A program made the translations under genes and the position numbers. From assembly GCA_021774575.1 (NCBI GenBank), contig JAJFIX010000040.1:1-64000 (forward strand): 64,000 bases of DNA. The letters run 5' to 3'. Each line of letters begins with the position of its first letter. The first letter of the stretch is position 1. This document shows positions 8,613 to 17,203 of this stretch, one piece after another. The notes under the pieces were generated by a model. That model saw only the letters and a program-made list of their open reading frames with translations, was not told the origin of the DNA and ran no database searches. This DNA comes from Alphaproteobacteria bacterium. Its GTDB lineage: Bacteria; Pseudomonadota; Alphaproteobacteria; UBA6615.

Positions 8613-10097
8613 TTATTGCGTCTGTTGATCGAGCGGATCGAAGTCGTGGGCCATCGTCCCCGGCATGGCATCGGGCCGATGCAGCCCAAACCGCGCCGAA
8701 ACGACGGGATGGGCAAAGGTCAAAACAAAGGCGTCGGCGGCGTCGGGAGAACGGCCGAGGCGCGTCTTAAAATCCTGCTTTTTTTCCAGCACGATCCGCG
8801 CCTCGCCGCCCCGCCCCCCGGCATAGGCGTAATCCATCGTCGTCAATTCTTCTTTCAGATCCCGGTCATCGGGAATGGCCCCGGTTTCGAGCCAGGTGCG
8901 GGCAATGCCATACATTTCGGCCCGTTTATTGAGATAGGCCCGGTCCCCCGGCGCCCCGCCGAAATTGACCTCAATGACATCGACGCCAAGATCGGTGCAG
9001 CGATCGACCACTCCGCCGCCAACCCCGCCCCCATCGATAAAGATCGCATCGGGATGAAGCTCATTGGCCAGCCGGGCAATCTCCCCGGCCAGATGCATGG
9101 TGCTGCGCCCGCGATAGGACAGAGGCTTAAGGCTTGCCGCGTCGCGGCCCCGGCGAAACCAGATCATGCTGGCATCATCGCCATAGCGCGCCACATCAAC
9201 CCCGAAGACCAGCGGGTCTTGGGGATAGGATTTGGGCTCGCGGGTTGCGGCGGCGTCGACCAAGTCGGTGCCGATAAATTGGGCGGCGCTCTGTTTGGGA
9301 AACGCGCCTTTGACCCGAGTCGTGACAAAATCGCTATCCTCGCCATAGGCCTCGATCCACTGGGCGATTTGGGCTTTGTTGGTAAACCGGACCTGGCGCG
9401 CATCGACCCGCCAGCAGAGCCAATATTTGCGATATTTGCGAAAACATTCGCGAAACCGGCCGACGGCGCGAGTGCCGTTGCCAAAGGCGCACCAGATGAT
9501 TTGAGTGTCGGCATCGGTCAGGGCGCCCTCGGCAACCTCCCAAATTTCATTGGCAATTGCCGAGGCCTCATCGAAAATCAACAGCAGCCGTTTGCCCGCA
9601 TTATGCAATCCGGCAAAGGCCTCTGAATTATGTTCGGACCAGGCGATCATATCGATCCGCCAGGTGCGCTCGTGGGCCGGGTCGGCGGAATAAATCGCCG
9701 TCGCCGTGCGGTGAAACCAATGTTTGATGATCGACCGGTTATGCCACTTGGCCAGCTCGACCCAGGTTTTGGTTTTAAGCTGGGTTTCGGTATTGGCAGT
9801 GACAATGCCCCGCGCATCTTCGAATGTCGCCAGGCTCCATAATATAAGCCAGGCAACCAGCGCCGATTTACCCACCCCATGACCCGAGCAAGCGGCAATA
9901 CGGATCGCTTGGTCGGCCGAGACCAGCCCGTCGCGGACTGCCTCCAAAACCTCCAACTGCCAGGCCTCGGGCCCCGGATGATTGGCCAAGTCCCCCTGGC
10001 CCCAGGCAAAAGCGAAGCGCACAAACCGCACCGGATCGGCGGCACACGCCGCCATTTCCGTGGTCAGTTCCCGCTCGGCGTCGGAGAGCCCGGACAT
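8613..10097 (-). CDS. terminase large subunit
   Basis: 494 residues. Walker A is SGHGVGKSAL (residues 71-80, K77) and Walker B LLLIFDEAS (171-179, D176/E177), giving the packaging ATPase. The C-terminal nuclease domain shows FGVDVARYGDDAS (acidic residues), IFIDGGGVGGGV and a late SPDAADAFVLT motif that complete the RNase H-like metal site. It starts immediately after the small membrane gene (TAA then ATG with no gap). It is full length for the family and appears intact. Confidence 0.93.
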   Translation of the reverse strand: MSGLSDAERELTTEMAACAADPVRFVRFAFAWGQGDLANHPGPEAWQLEVLEAVRDGLVSADQAIRIAACSGHGVGKSALVAWLILWSLATFEDARGIVTANTETQLKTKTWVELAKWHNRSIIKHWFHRTATAIYSADPAHERTWRIDMIAWSEHNSEAFAGLHNAGKRLLLIFDEASAIANEIWEVAEGALTDADTQIIWCAFGNGTRAVGRFRECFRKYRKYWLCWRVDARQVRFTNKAQIAQWIEAYGEDSDFVTTRVKGAFPKQSAAQFIGTDLVDAAATREPKSYPQDPLVFGVDVARYGDDASMIWFRRGRDAASLKPLSYRGRSTMHLAGEIARLANELHPDAIFIDGGGVGGGVVDRCTDLGVDVIEVNFGGAPGDRAYLNKRAEMYGIARTWLETGAIPDDRDLKEELTTMDYAYAGGRGGEARIVLEKKQDFKTRLGRSPDAADAFVLTFAHPVVSARFGLHRPDAMPGTMAHDFDPLDQQTQ

Positions 10098-10280
10098 TTA
10101 GGCGCCCCCCGCGATCATCGCTAACAACAAGGTCGTGCGAAACGAAACATAGACGGTGAGCAAAGTGATCGAAGCCACCATCAATAAAACCAGCAAGATC
10201 GCCCCGGCCAGGGCCAGCATCCCGACACCCCGCGCGCAGGCAAATATCCAGGCAAATAGCTCGGCCATAAATTTGCTCAT
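10098..10280 (-). CDS. small phage membrane protein (60 aa)
   Basis: 60 residues, almost all hydrophobic from residue 8: a segment around 15-45 (GMLALAGAILLVLLMVASIT) long enough to cross the membrane once or twice, and a second short hydrophobic end (TTLLLAMIAGGA). The start ATG overlaps the stop of the small-terminase-like gene, and its stop is flush with the terminase ATG, so it is embedded in the operon. Holin or holin-like function is possible from size and hydrophobicity, but its position between terminase genes is unusual for a holin, and no endolysin is in view. Confidence 0.65.
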   Translation of the reverse strand: MSKFMAELFAWIFACARGVGMLALAGAILLVLLMVASITLLTVYVSFRTTLLLAMIAGGA

Positions 10281-10792
10281 TCCGAATCTCCATCGGTTGG
10301 ATCCCCACTAGCGGGAGTTAGCCGCGCCCGTGCGTCGGCCAGCCGGTCGGCCAGCCCGCCATCCATATTGACTTCGGCCCGGTCCTTGAACCGGTCGGGA
10401 TTGCGGGCTTTGAGTAAAAAGATTGCGGCGCGGGTGTCGTAGCGGGTGACATATTCCCCGGTGTGGCGCCCCTGATGAAACCCAACCGGTTCCTTGGTGC
10501 CAAGGACACCCCGACGAAACAGCTCGTCTTCGATCACATCGGACCCGGCATCGATCGCTTCATCGGCGGCCTGACAAAATTCTTCGTCACGGGTCCGCTC
10601 GCGATAATAGGTCTGGCGCGAAATCCCCGTCGCCTTGGCCGCCGCACTCACCGACCAGCCCTGCGCCAGTTTTTCCAGCAAGCTGTCGCGCCGCCCCGGC
10701 GTCAGAAGTAAACGACGCCGGTTCGCCGGCGATTTGGCCAGGGTCCGGTTTGCCGGAGATTTAGCGGGGGGTTTTGAAACGGTTTCGATCAT
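10277..10792 (-). CDS. small terminase-like helix-turn-helix protein
   Basis: Start chosen at the ATG at 10792, which has AAGGA seven bases upstream; a longer frame to 10834 lacks a ribosome site. 171 residues: a basic N terminus with a repeated KSPANR motif, then a helix-turn-helix (WSVSAAAKATGISRQTYYRER) and a helical acidic region with RYDTRAAIFLLKARNPDRF. This is the pattern of terminase small subunits that bind the packaging site and recruit the large subunit. It is the first gene of the minus-strand late operon and is directly followed by the membrane protein and large terminase. Confidence 0.78.
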   Translation of the reverse strand: MIETVSKPPAKSPANRTLAKSPANRRRLLLTPGRRDSLLEKLAQGWSVSAAAKATGISRQTYYRERTRDEEFCQAADEAIDAGSDVIEDELFRRGVLGTKEPVGFHQGRHTGEYVTRYDTRAAIFLLKARNPDRFKDRAEVNMDGGLADRLADARARLTPASGDPTDGDSE

Positions 10793-10922
10793 AAAGAATT
10801 CCTTGATGGTCCAACATCGGGTTGGACCGAACAAATTGAATTGAACGCAGACTACACTATTGTTGTTATTATATCAACAACTTTCACAGGAAATGGCGTA
10901 GATTTTTCCACCGCGCTCACTC

Positions 10923-10970
10923 GTGACGCACAAAATGGCGCATTCTAACCATTTTATGCGATATCGTCAC
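10923..10970. promoter_or_regulatory. imperfect palindrome, candidate operator or packaging/origin site
   Basis: GTGACGCACAAAATGG (10923-10938) and, inverted, CCATTTTATGCG followed by CGTCAC (10949-10970). Both half-sites read CCATTTTrTGCG..CGTCAC outward, with an extra ATAT in the right copy. Placed 130 bases upstream of the small terminase start and about 380 upstream of the primase, it suits a repressor operator, a terminase binding site or an origin iteron. This is inference from symmetry and position only. Confidence 0.45.
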
Positions 10971-11067
10971 ACGCACAAAAATACAGAAAGCCAAAAAATA
11001 GAGTGCCATCGACGAATAATCATCGCCACCCAGTAGGCGTTATATATCCGTGCCGCCGTCGCCAACG

Positions 11068-11116
11068 AAAGCTCTACATATTTTTTTCTATATAAAACAA
11101 ATTGTTATAGAGCTTT
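11068..11116 (+). other. 9-bp inverted repeat with long AT loop
   Basis: AAAGCTCTA (11068-11076) pairs perfectly with TAGAGCTTT (11108-11116), followed by TTC; the 31-base loop is AT-rich. It is weak as an intrinsic terminator because of the large loop. It lies between the control palindrome and the primase start and might be a leader structure of that transcript or an origin hairpin. Confidence 0.35.
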
Positions 11117-11353
11117 TTCGGTGTTACCTGCTGGTCACGGATTGACCACGAGGCGGCCACAGGCCGGAACATACCCCATTTCACTGATTGCGAAATTATT
11201 AACGTTGCGTTTTTCTCATCGAGGTGCTTTAATCTCCCCACGCCCCTGCTGGCGATACTGAAGAGCGAATAATCTGCCATTTCCAATCAATATCCCGGCC
11301 GGGACCGGCCGCCCTGCTCTGTGACCAACCCTTGTGAGTGGCCATAAATCGAC

Positions 11354-14104
11354 ATGACCAATCAGCCGAAAATCGATACCGCCGCCCTGCTCGACGCCCA
11401 TCCCATCGCCGAGATTGTCCGGGCGCGAACAGCCCTGGCCAAGGACGGGGCGGAGTTTAAGGGGCGCTGCCCCTTTCACGATGACCGAACATCGTCTTTC
11501 TATGTCGTACGGGATAAAGGGTTTTACCATTGCTTTGGCTGCGGCGCCCACGGGGACGGCATAGATTTCATCATGACCCATGACGGGGTGGGATTTCGCG
11601 CCGCCTGCGACTTGCTCGGCGGTGGTGATTTTCAACCGCGCCGAACTCGTTCAATCCCAGCCCTCCAGCTACCGCCCACCGGGCAAATAATTGCCGGAAA
11701 ACCGACACCGCCAGTCGCCAATCCCAAACGGGCCGACGACCGCGACCGGGCGACGTCGATCTATACTCCGGCGGCGGTCTATGATTATCGCGATATGGAT
11801 GGCGCTCTTTTGGGCCATGTGCTGCGGATTGAATTGGCGGCCAACAGCAAGGCACCGCGTGCCAAGGCCCGTAAATGGACGCCGACCATACGCTGGATGG
11901 CCACCGATCCGGATCGACCACCGGGCTGGACCCTGGCCGGGTTCGACAAACCACGCCCGCTCTACGGTCTCGACCGGCTAGCTGCCCAGCCCAATGCGCC
12001 GGTGCTGGTGGTCGAGGGCGAAAAGGCCGCCGATGCCGGGGCAACCATCCTGCCCGATTGGGTCACGATCGCCTGGCCCGGCGGCGCCCATGCGGCAAAA
12101 CACGCCAACTGGCACCCCCTGGCCGGGCGGACCGTGACCATCATGCCCGACGCCGATCCGCTCGGCGCAACAGCAGCGGCGGTCATCGCCCAAACCCTCA
12201 CCCAGATCGGCGCCCAGTCGGTCACCGCCTTAGCAATCGACCCGACCAAACCAAAAGGCTGGGACCTCGCCGACGCCGTCGCCGAAGCCTGCCCCCCCCA
12301 CCGCCTCCTCAACTGGTTCACGCCGCGGGCGGCCGGGTTACACATGACCGGGCCGGGCGTGGACGGGTCGCGGGAGGCCCCGCCACAAGAAGCCGAGCCA
12401 CGTGGGGCCCAGGCCGACGAAAGCTTTACTGCGCTTGGTCACGGCGCTGGGTCGCGCTATTTTTATTTGTGTCACGGGTCCCAGCAGATCGTCGAACTGG
12501 CGGCGGCGGGCCATACGAAAAATGCGTTGCTGGAACTTGCGCTCCTCTCCTATTGGCGGGCCATATGTGGGAACAAGCGGCTCATGGGTGCATGGCCGCT
12601 TGTCAGGCCAGGGGGGGTTTTTCGCCGCGTAATATTCGTGGCCGGGGGGGCCTGGTTAGATGAGGCATTAGACGCGGACACGCCCGGCGCGGGTCGGGCG
12701 GTGCTGCATCACGGACCGGCCATTCTGGTCGATGGGTACGACCGGGGGCTCGACGCCGCTACGGGAAAATATATCTATGAACGCGCGCCCTCCATCGGTC
12801 TGGGAGCGGCCAAAATATTGACCTCAAAAGATCCCAAATTTCAACAACCGGATGCGACTGCACTGGCCGATATCGCGGCCCACCTTTCCTGGGAAAATCC
12901 GTTGAGCGGCGCCTTGCTCGCCGGGTTTTTCATTGTTGCGCCGGTGTGCGGGCTACTCGATTGGCGGCCTCATCTGTGGTTGACCGGCCCGTCGGGCAGC
13001 GGCAAAACAACGGTGGTCGAAGATATCGCCAAGCGGGTGATCGGGCCAATCGGCCTCAATTTTGAAGGCTTTACCAGCGAAGCGGCAATCCGCCAGACCC
13101 TGGGTCGGGACGCTCGCCCGGTGATTTTGGATGAAGCCGAGAGGGAAAACGAAAAAAGTGCTGCCGAAATGCGACGGGTATTAAATTTGGCCCGGGTCCC
13201 TTCATCGGGGGGCGAGATCGCCAAGGGCGGCGCCGGTGGCCGCCCGACCAGCTACTGCGCGCGATCATGCTTTTTCTTTGCCTCGATCAATCCGCCGATC
13301 GAGCATTGCGCCGATGCCAGCCGGATCACCACCTTGGCGCTAAAGCTCCGGGCCACCGCCAGCCCGGCGGCAGTGGCCGCGGCCGAAGCCCACTATGCCG
13401 CCTTGGCGGCGATGATCGCCAACCGATTGACGCCGGGATATGCCGCGGCAATGCTGATCCGCACCCTCGATCACGTCGAGGTCTTGCGGGCCAATATCGC
13501 CACCATCACTCGGGTTGCCGCCGGATATCATCTTTGCCGCAAAGCCGAGACTATCACCCAAGCCGCGGCCAAAACCTGGATCGCCGCCCAGGACTGGACT
13601 CGCCACACCGCCCTCACCGCGCCCAAAGACGAGCAGCGGTTGCTCGATAAACCGCTCACTCATCGGGCCCGCATTCAAACCAGCCAGGGTCCGCGCGACA
13701 TTCCACTGGGTGTCCTGATCGCCTACGCCGCCGGCCGGGGCGAAGCCGCCGAAATCCCCAAAGACGTCGCCGCGCGAGAGCTCCGCCGCACCGGCATTCT
13801 GGTTCAAGACCCTAGCGACGAACACCATCATGACGGCGAGACCGTTGCCTTCTGCAACGGCGCCGATCAGCTCAAACAAACCCTCACAGGAACCCCCTGG
13901 GCGGCAACCTATGGCGACCAGCTCCGCCATCTCTACAGGGCCAAACTGACCAACCCCAAACGCTTCGCGCCGGGCATCAGAGGCCGCGCCTCGGCCCTGC
14001 CGATAAGCGCCGTGATCGAATCCGCAATTACCGTAATTACATATGCATGGGCGGAAGGCACCCGGCAGGGCAAGCTTATACAGATAGAATTAGTGGATTA
14101 TTAA
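11354..14104 (+). CDS. phage/mobile-element DNA primase-helicase (CHC2 zinc finger, TOPRIM, P-loop)
   Basis: 916 residues. An N-terminal CHC2-type zinc finger has ligands C39, H42, C60 and C63 (RCPFH...HCFGC). A TOPRIM-like domain follows with VVEGEK (E221) and the acidic pair in MPDAD (D266, D268). The C-terminal half has a P-loop GPSGSGKTT (545-553, K551) and Walker B-like VILDEAE (D593, E594), then SSGGEIAKGG and an arginine-bearing segment resembling superfamily 3/DnaB-like helicases of integrated elements. It would prime and unwind prophage DNA. It is transcribed away from the late genes, and it directly abuts a host-type pilin gene, so it probably marks the right end of the prophage. 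The frame appears intact. Confidence 0.85.
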   Translation: MTNQPKIDTAALLDAHPIAEIVRARTALAKDGAEFKGRCPFHDDRTSSFYVVRDKGFYHCFGCGAHGDGIDFIMTHDGVGFRAACDLLGGGDFQPRRTRSIPALQLPPTGQIIAGKPTPPVANPKRADDRDRATSIYTPAAVYDYRDMDGALLGHVLRIELAANSKAPRAKARKWTPTIRWMATDPDRPPGWTLAGFDKPRPLYGLDRLAAQPNAPVLVVEGEKAADAGATILPDWVTIAWPGGAHAAKHANWHPLAGRTVTIMPDADPLGATAAAVIAQTLTQIGAQSVTALAIDPTKPKGWDLADAVAEACPPHRLLNWFTPRAAGLHMTGPGVDGSREAPPQEAEPRGAQADESFTALGHGAGSRYFYLCHGSQQIVELAAAGHTKNALLELALLSYWRAICGNKRLMGAWPLVRPGGVFRRVIFVAGGAWLDEALDADTPGAGRAVLHHGPAILVDGYDRGLDAATGKYIYERAPSIGLGAAKILTSKDPKFQQPDATALADIAAHLSWENPLSGALLAGFFIVAPVCGLLDWRPHLWLTGPSGSGKTTVVEDIAKRVIGPIGLNFEGFTSEAAIRQTLGRDARPVILDEAERENEKSAAEMRRVLNLARVPSSGGEIAKGGAGGRPTSYCARSCFFFASINPPIEHCADASRITTLALKLRATASPAAVAAAEAHYAALAAMIANRLTPGYAAAMLIRTLDHVEVLRANIATITRVAAGYHLCRKAETITQAAAKTWIAAQDWTRHTALTAPKDEQRLLDKPLTHRARIQTSQGPRDIPLGVLIAYAAGRGEAAEIPKDVAARELRRTGILVQDPSDEHHHDGETVAFCNGADQLKQTLTGTPWAATYGDQLRHLYRAKLTNPKRFAPGIRGRASALPISAVIESAITVITYAWAEGTRQGKLIQIELVDY

Positions 14105-14171
14105 CTTTTTTCATCAAATATCTGGTCACCATAGTTAATATTTAACCAACCCTTTCGCAGGAACAATTAAT

Positions 14172-14456
14172 ATGACCAGTTTAATCCGTGAACTTTTAGC
14201 GGACGAATCCGGCGCCACAGCCATCGAATATGGCCTAATCGCCGCCCTGGTGTCCGTCGCCGCCATCGGCGCGCTGACCGCCCTGGGCGGATCGCTGCGT
14301 GGTATTTTCGGCGCAGCGTCAGCCTCCGTTGACGCCGCCGTCAAAACAGCAGCCGAGACGTCCGGCGGTTTGCCCAGCGGCGGCGAACAGGACACTGGTT
14401 CCGGTGGCGGCTTTTATGGGCTTGGACCCGATGGCAATATAATTCACATCGACTAG
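14172..14456 (+). CDS. Flp/Fap-family type IVb pilin
   Basis: 94 residues. A short basic leader ends ...DESG, followed by ATAIEYGLIAALVSVAAIGAL, the classic Flp prepilin processing site (cleavage after G, with Glu at mature position 5) and hydrophobic assembly helix. Pilins of this class are matured by a TadV peptidase and assembled by the Tad secretion system at the cell surface. The tail after the helix (residues 60-94) is glycine-rich and longer than in typical Flp (about 55-65 aa). No tad genes are in the window, so it is an orphan pilin. It lies 67 bases after the phage primase. Confidence 0.88.
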   Translation: MTSLIRELLADESGATAIEYGLIAALVSVAAIGALTALGGSLRGIFGAASASVDAAVKTAAETSGGLPSGGEQDTGSGGGFYGLGPDGNIIHID

Positions 14457-14512
14457 CCGCTCCCTCCATCGTGGGGCACCGTAATTAGGTTATAGCCCGA
14501 CGGCACCAGTAC

Positions 14513-15867
14513 CTAGGGTGCGGCGGCGACGTTGACTTTGACGATGATTGGCCGTTGTTCTTCGTCGGTGATAAGCAGGACATATTCGCCGGCTTTGGGG
14601 ACATCTTCGTCTGCTTTTACGGTGAAGGTGCCTTGGCCGGAGTCTCGGGTTTCGAGGGTCAGGCCGGTGGTCACCGGGCTGATAAACTGTCCGGCATAGG
14701 GGGCATTTCCACCATTTATGTCAAATTCGGCGGTGAGCTTGGCCTCAACACCGAGTTCAATGGGATTGGGCCCACGCCGAGCACCATTTGTTGGGCCGGG
14801 TCGCCAGCGGCAATCAACGGGCATTTCACCAAATCGGTGGAGGACTGATCCACCGCAATATCGGCGATCATGTCGACGAGGTCGATCGACAGGCGGTTCA
14901 GCTCCCCAGCTGCAGTTTCCGCCGCAGCGACTCGTCTCGAATCGTCTGATACATCGGCGTCAGATGTCCCGTCGTTTTTCTCACGGGCATCGGCCACCAC
15001 GGTCCCAGCAGATAAGGTGTAGAGGTCCGGGCGTGGGGAAATCCGGCCCGCCGACGTGCGGATACTCCGGGCCAATTATTCCGTCAATCCAATCAGGTCG
15101 ACATCGATCTGATGTAGCCACCGATTGACCGTATTCTCGATTTCGCCGACTGTCGTCCAAACCCGGTCCCCGGCCACACCGATATCTGTTTGGGCCAATG
15201 TGGCGTCGCTCAACGCCGTTTCGGCCTGGGTCGCAGCTAACTCAATTGTCGCAATTTTCGGCCTCAGACCGGCGTCGGAAATGCCGGAAAGTCCGTCATA
15301 CTCTGACTTAAAGAATTCGAGTTTTCTGCGTAATTCGCCGAGCTTGGTCGCCAGGGCGCCCGGAAGATCTTCTATCCCGACAAATTTCTGCGCTTCTTCG
15401 CGGGCGCAATTTAGCGCCAACTCCCCGGCTATGAAAATCGGGATCCGCGCCGCCGGCGCCACCAATTGGGTGGCACTGAACGCAGTGCCGCCGACCAACC
15501 CCGCCGCCAGGCTAAGACTGTCTGGATCACCGGTCACCCCGCTCGCCGCCGCTGTGACCGAGGAAATAAGGGCGACAATCGACGAGCCATTTCGCACCCG
15601 GCTATCGCGGTTTCGTCGCTCGGTATAGAGCGCGTGCAAAGCCTCCAGACGCAGCATTCCCTGCTCGGTCGTCGCCGTGATCGGTGTGATCTGTCGATCA
15701 AACATCGCGGTAAAGCGACCACGGTCCGGATGCTCGGGCACTTCGTTGACGCTAACGAATGATGTGCAGCCCGCCAGCGCGCTCGCCGTGACAAAAATGG
15801 CGACCCCTAGACGGACAGGCACCCTACGAAGCCGATCTTTATTCGCACAAACACTCGCACAAGCCAT
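14513..15867 (-). pseudogene. lipoprotein gene interrupted by a stop codon and a frameshift
   Basis: Codons from 15867 encode a signal peptide with a lipobox (SALAGC) and a 263-residue helical, partly coiled-coil protein that ends at a TAA at 15076-15078. The same frame continues without another stop for 119 codons (LARSIRTSAGRI...), and near 14755-14775 the sense moves to another frame, where a beta-rich C-terminal domain (KLTAEFDINGG...IIVKVNVAAAP) ends at 14513. Read through both lesions the product would be about 450 residues. I do not recognise the family. It may be a decayed gene, or two real genes plus a sequencing error at the shift. It lies between the two Flp pilins. Confidence 0.62.
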
Positions 15868-16196
15868 GCAACATCACCCAACTCATTGCAATCATAAAAC
15901 GCTATACACCAGGGTGCTTCGCTTTACTTGTGCAACCAACGGTCAAACACCGTGCCCGCGTGAGATTTCGTCCGAGACGGCTTCATCGGCGGTTTTCTTG
16001 GCATAGGCCACCACCCACAGCGTTAATTAGCTGAGTTCTCGACCGTTAACCTTTATTAACAGACAGCAATACATGCATTTTGAATATTAATACTTATTAA
16101 CGCATTATTACTATTATGTTGACAAAGTATGAAGACAAAAATATCTTGATCTCTCACTCAGTACTTATCCGGACATTCAATTTGCGGGAGGTACGC

Positions 16197-16382
16197 ATGG
16201 GCACTTTTCTGGAACGTTTGTTTCTCGATTTATCGACCGATAACCGTGGTACGACTGCGGTTGAATATGGGCTGATTATCGCCATGGTTTCCTTGGTGGT
16301 GATCGTTCCTCTAGCAGCGATCGGCGGCGACCTCGTCGCGGTATACGATCTTCTGTCTTCGGCGATGACTATCGAGGGTTAG
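16197..16382 (+). CDS. Flp-family type IVb pilin (second copy)
   Basis: 61 residues from the ATG at 16197, which has GGGAGG six bases upstream. Leader ...TDNRG then TTAVEYGLIIAMVSLVVIVPL: Flp prepilin cleavage after G with conserved Glu5 and a hydrophobic helix. Size is standard for Flp. It is a divergent paralogue of the pilin at 14172 rather than a recent duplicate. The upstream 150 bases are AT-rich and contain a likely promoter. No assembly genes are nearby. Confidence 0.88.
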   Translation: MGTFLERLFLDLSTDNRGTTAVEYGLIIAMVSLVVIVPLAAIGGDLVAVYDLLSSAMTIEG

Positions 16383-16398
16383 CCACTCGTGAGATGCA

Positions 16399-16794
16399 CT
16401 AGTGGCTGAGAAAGAGATAGATCAGCCAGACGGCGGCGACGACTGTCACTGCGCCGGTGCCAAAACCACCTAAGAATCGCGTTAGTTTCATCGGTGTTTC
16501 GGCATTGATACCGATCGGATGAACCAGCCTGACCAAGGTCAGGCCCAGACCCAGCACGTGAATACCGATATCGGGTCCACCGTTCATTTCCAACAGACCA
16601 ATCAGCAACAGCGCCAGCGGCACCACCTCGGCGAAATTCCCATGACGGCGGATCGCCAGGTCGAGACCGGCATCGCCACCATCATGCAATGAAATCCCCG
16701 ACTTGCCCCGCCGGGCGCTGACATTGGCCGTCAGGATGAAAAAATATAGCCCAAGGATGCCGGCGTATAACCCGGTAATGAGGGGGGCGTTCAT
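16399..16794 (-). CDS. MAPEG-family membrane protein
   Basis: 131 residues with four hydrophobic segments. The signature AIRRHGNFAEVVPLALLLIGLLE (about 48-70) is the R-x-HGN-x-E-x-P core of MAPEG proteins, which in eukaryotes bind glutathione and in bacteria are mostly uncharacterised integral inner-membrane proteins. Length is typical. It is convergent with the second pilin (17 bases between stops). Confidence 0.88.
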   Translation of the reverse strand: MNAPLITGLYAGILGLYFFILTANVSARRGKSGISLHDGGDAGLDLAIRRHGNFAEVVPLALLLIGLLEMNGGPDIGIHVLGLGLTLVRLVHPIGINAETPMKLTRFLGGFGTGAVTVVAAVWLIYLFLSH

Positions 16795-16868
16795 CGTGAT
16801 CTCCCATTTTTGACAAAGCTTGACCTTCGTCCTAGCCGGTGGAGCGCATTCTTGTCAAAACGCCTGGG

Positions 16869-17075
16869 TCAAAACGCCCCCGCCGCCCGGATATAGAGTT
16901 CGGCCACCTGGCGCTCATCCAAACCCGAGAGGATTGCGGTGCGGCGGATTTGATCGGTCGCGGTCAGATAGATCTCGGCGGCGGCAATTTCTGCGCCCGT
17001 ATTTTCGGTTTGCGATGTTTTTTTCGAGGTCCGATCGAGCTCCGTCCGATCAATGATACCCTTGGATCCGCGCAT
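16869..17075 (-). CDS. small protein of unknown function, divergent from HTH regulator
   Basis: 68 residues from the ATG at 17075, which has GGGAGG eight bases upstream; a longer frame has no ribosome site. The protein is polar at the N terminus (Ser/Thr/Arg-rich) and ends in ATDQIRRTAILSGLDERQVAELYIRAAGAF, a helical segment that may form a small DNA- or protein-binding motif. I do not recognise it. It is divergent from the AT-hook regulator starting at 17204 and could share its control region. Confidence 0.5.
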   Translation of the reverse strand: MRGSKGIIDRTELDRTSKKTSQTENTGAEIAAAEIYLTATDQIRRTAILSGLDERQVAELYIRAAGAF

Positions 17076-17203
17076 ATTTCTGCCTCCCGTAAGTCCCAAA
17101 GTGCCGCCGTTGCACCGCAACGGCGCTTCTGATAGTTTCGTTGTTATATTCTCAAACTCCACCTCCAATTCGGTTCTTTTCCGGCAAACAAGGAACATTC
17201 ATT

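Larger units (their letters stand above)
10793..11353. other. divergent phage control region without a convincing gene
   Basis: 561 bases separate the late operon (minus) from the primase-helicase (plus). The region is clearly richer in A and T than its surroundings and contains an imperfect palindrome (10923-10970) and a stem with a long loop (11068-11116). A 70-codon minus frame at 11074-11286 has no ribosome site and no recognisable family; I do not call it. The region probably carries the promoters for both directions and possibly the replication origin. Confidence 0.6.

Noticed and set aside
8322..9626. Long plus-strand open frame (434 codons) opposite the terminase and proline-rich genes
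   Set aside because: It is antisense to a well-supported terminase, shows Gly/Pro/Arg-rich mirror composition and no domain; a GC-rich shadow.
11074..11286. 70-codon minus-strand frame in the prophage control region
   Set aside because: No ribosome site, unremarkable composition, and it overlaps a hairpin; no supporting family.
13340..13930. Minus-strand frame of 196 codons inside the primase-helicase gene
   Set aside because: Antisense shadow of a full-length primase-helicase with clear motifs.
1..14104. Diversity-generating retroelement as in phage BPP-1
   Set aside because: No reverse transcriptase, template repeat or lectin-like target is in this window; it may exist to the left but cannot be claimed.
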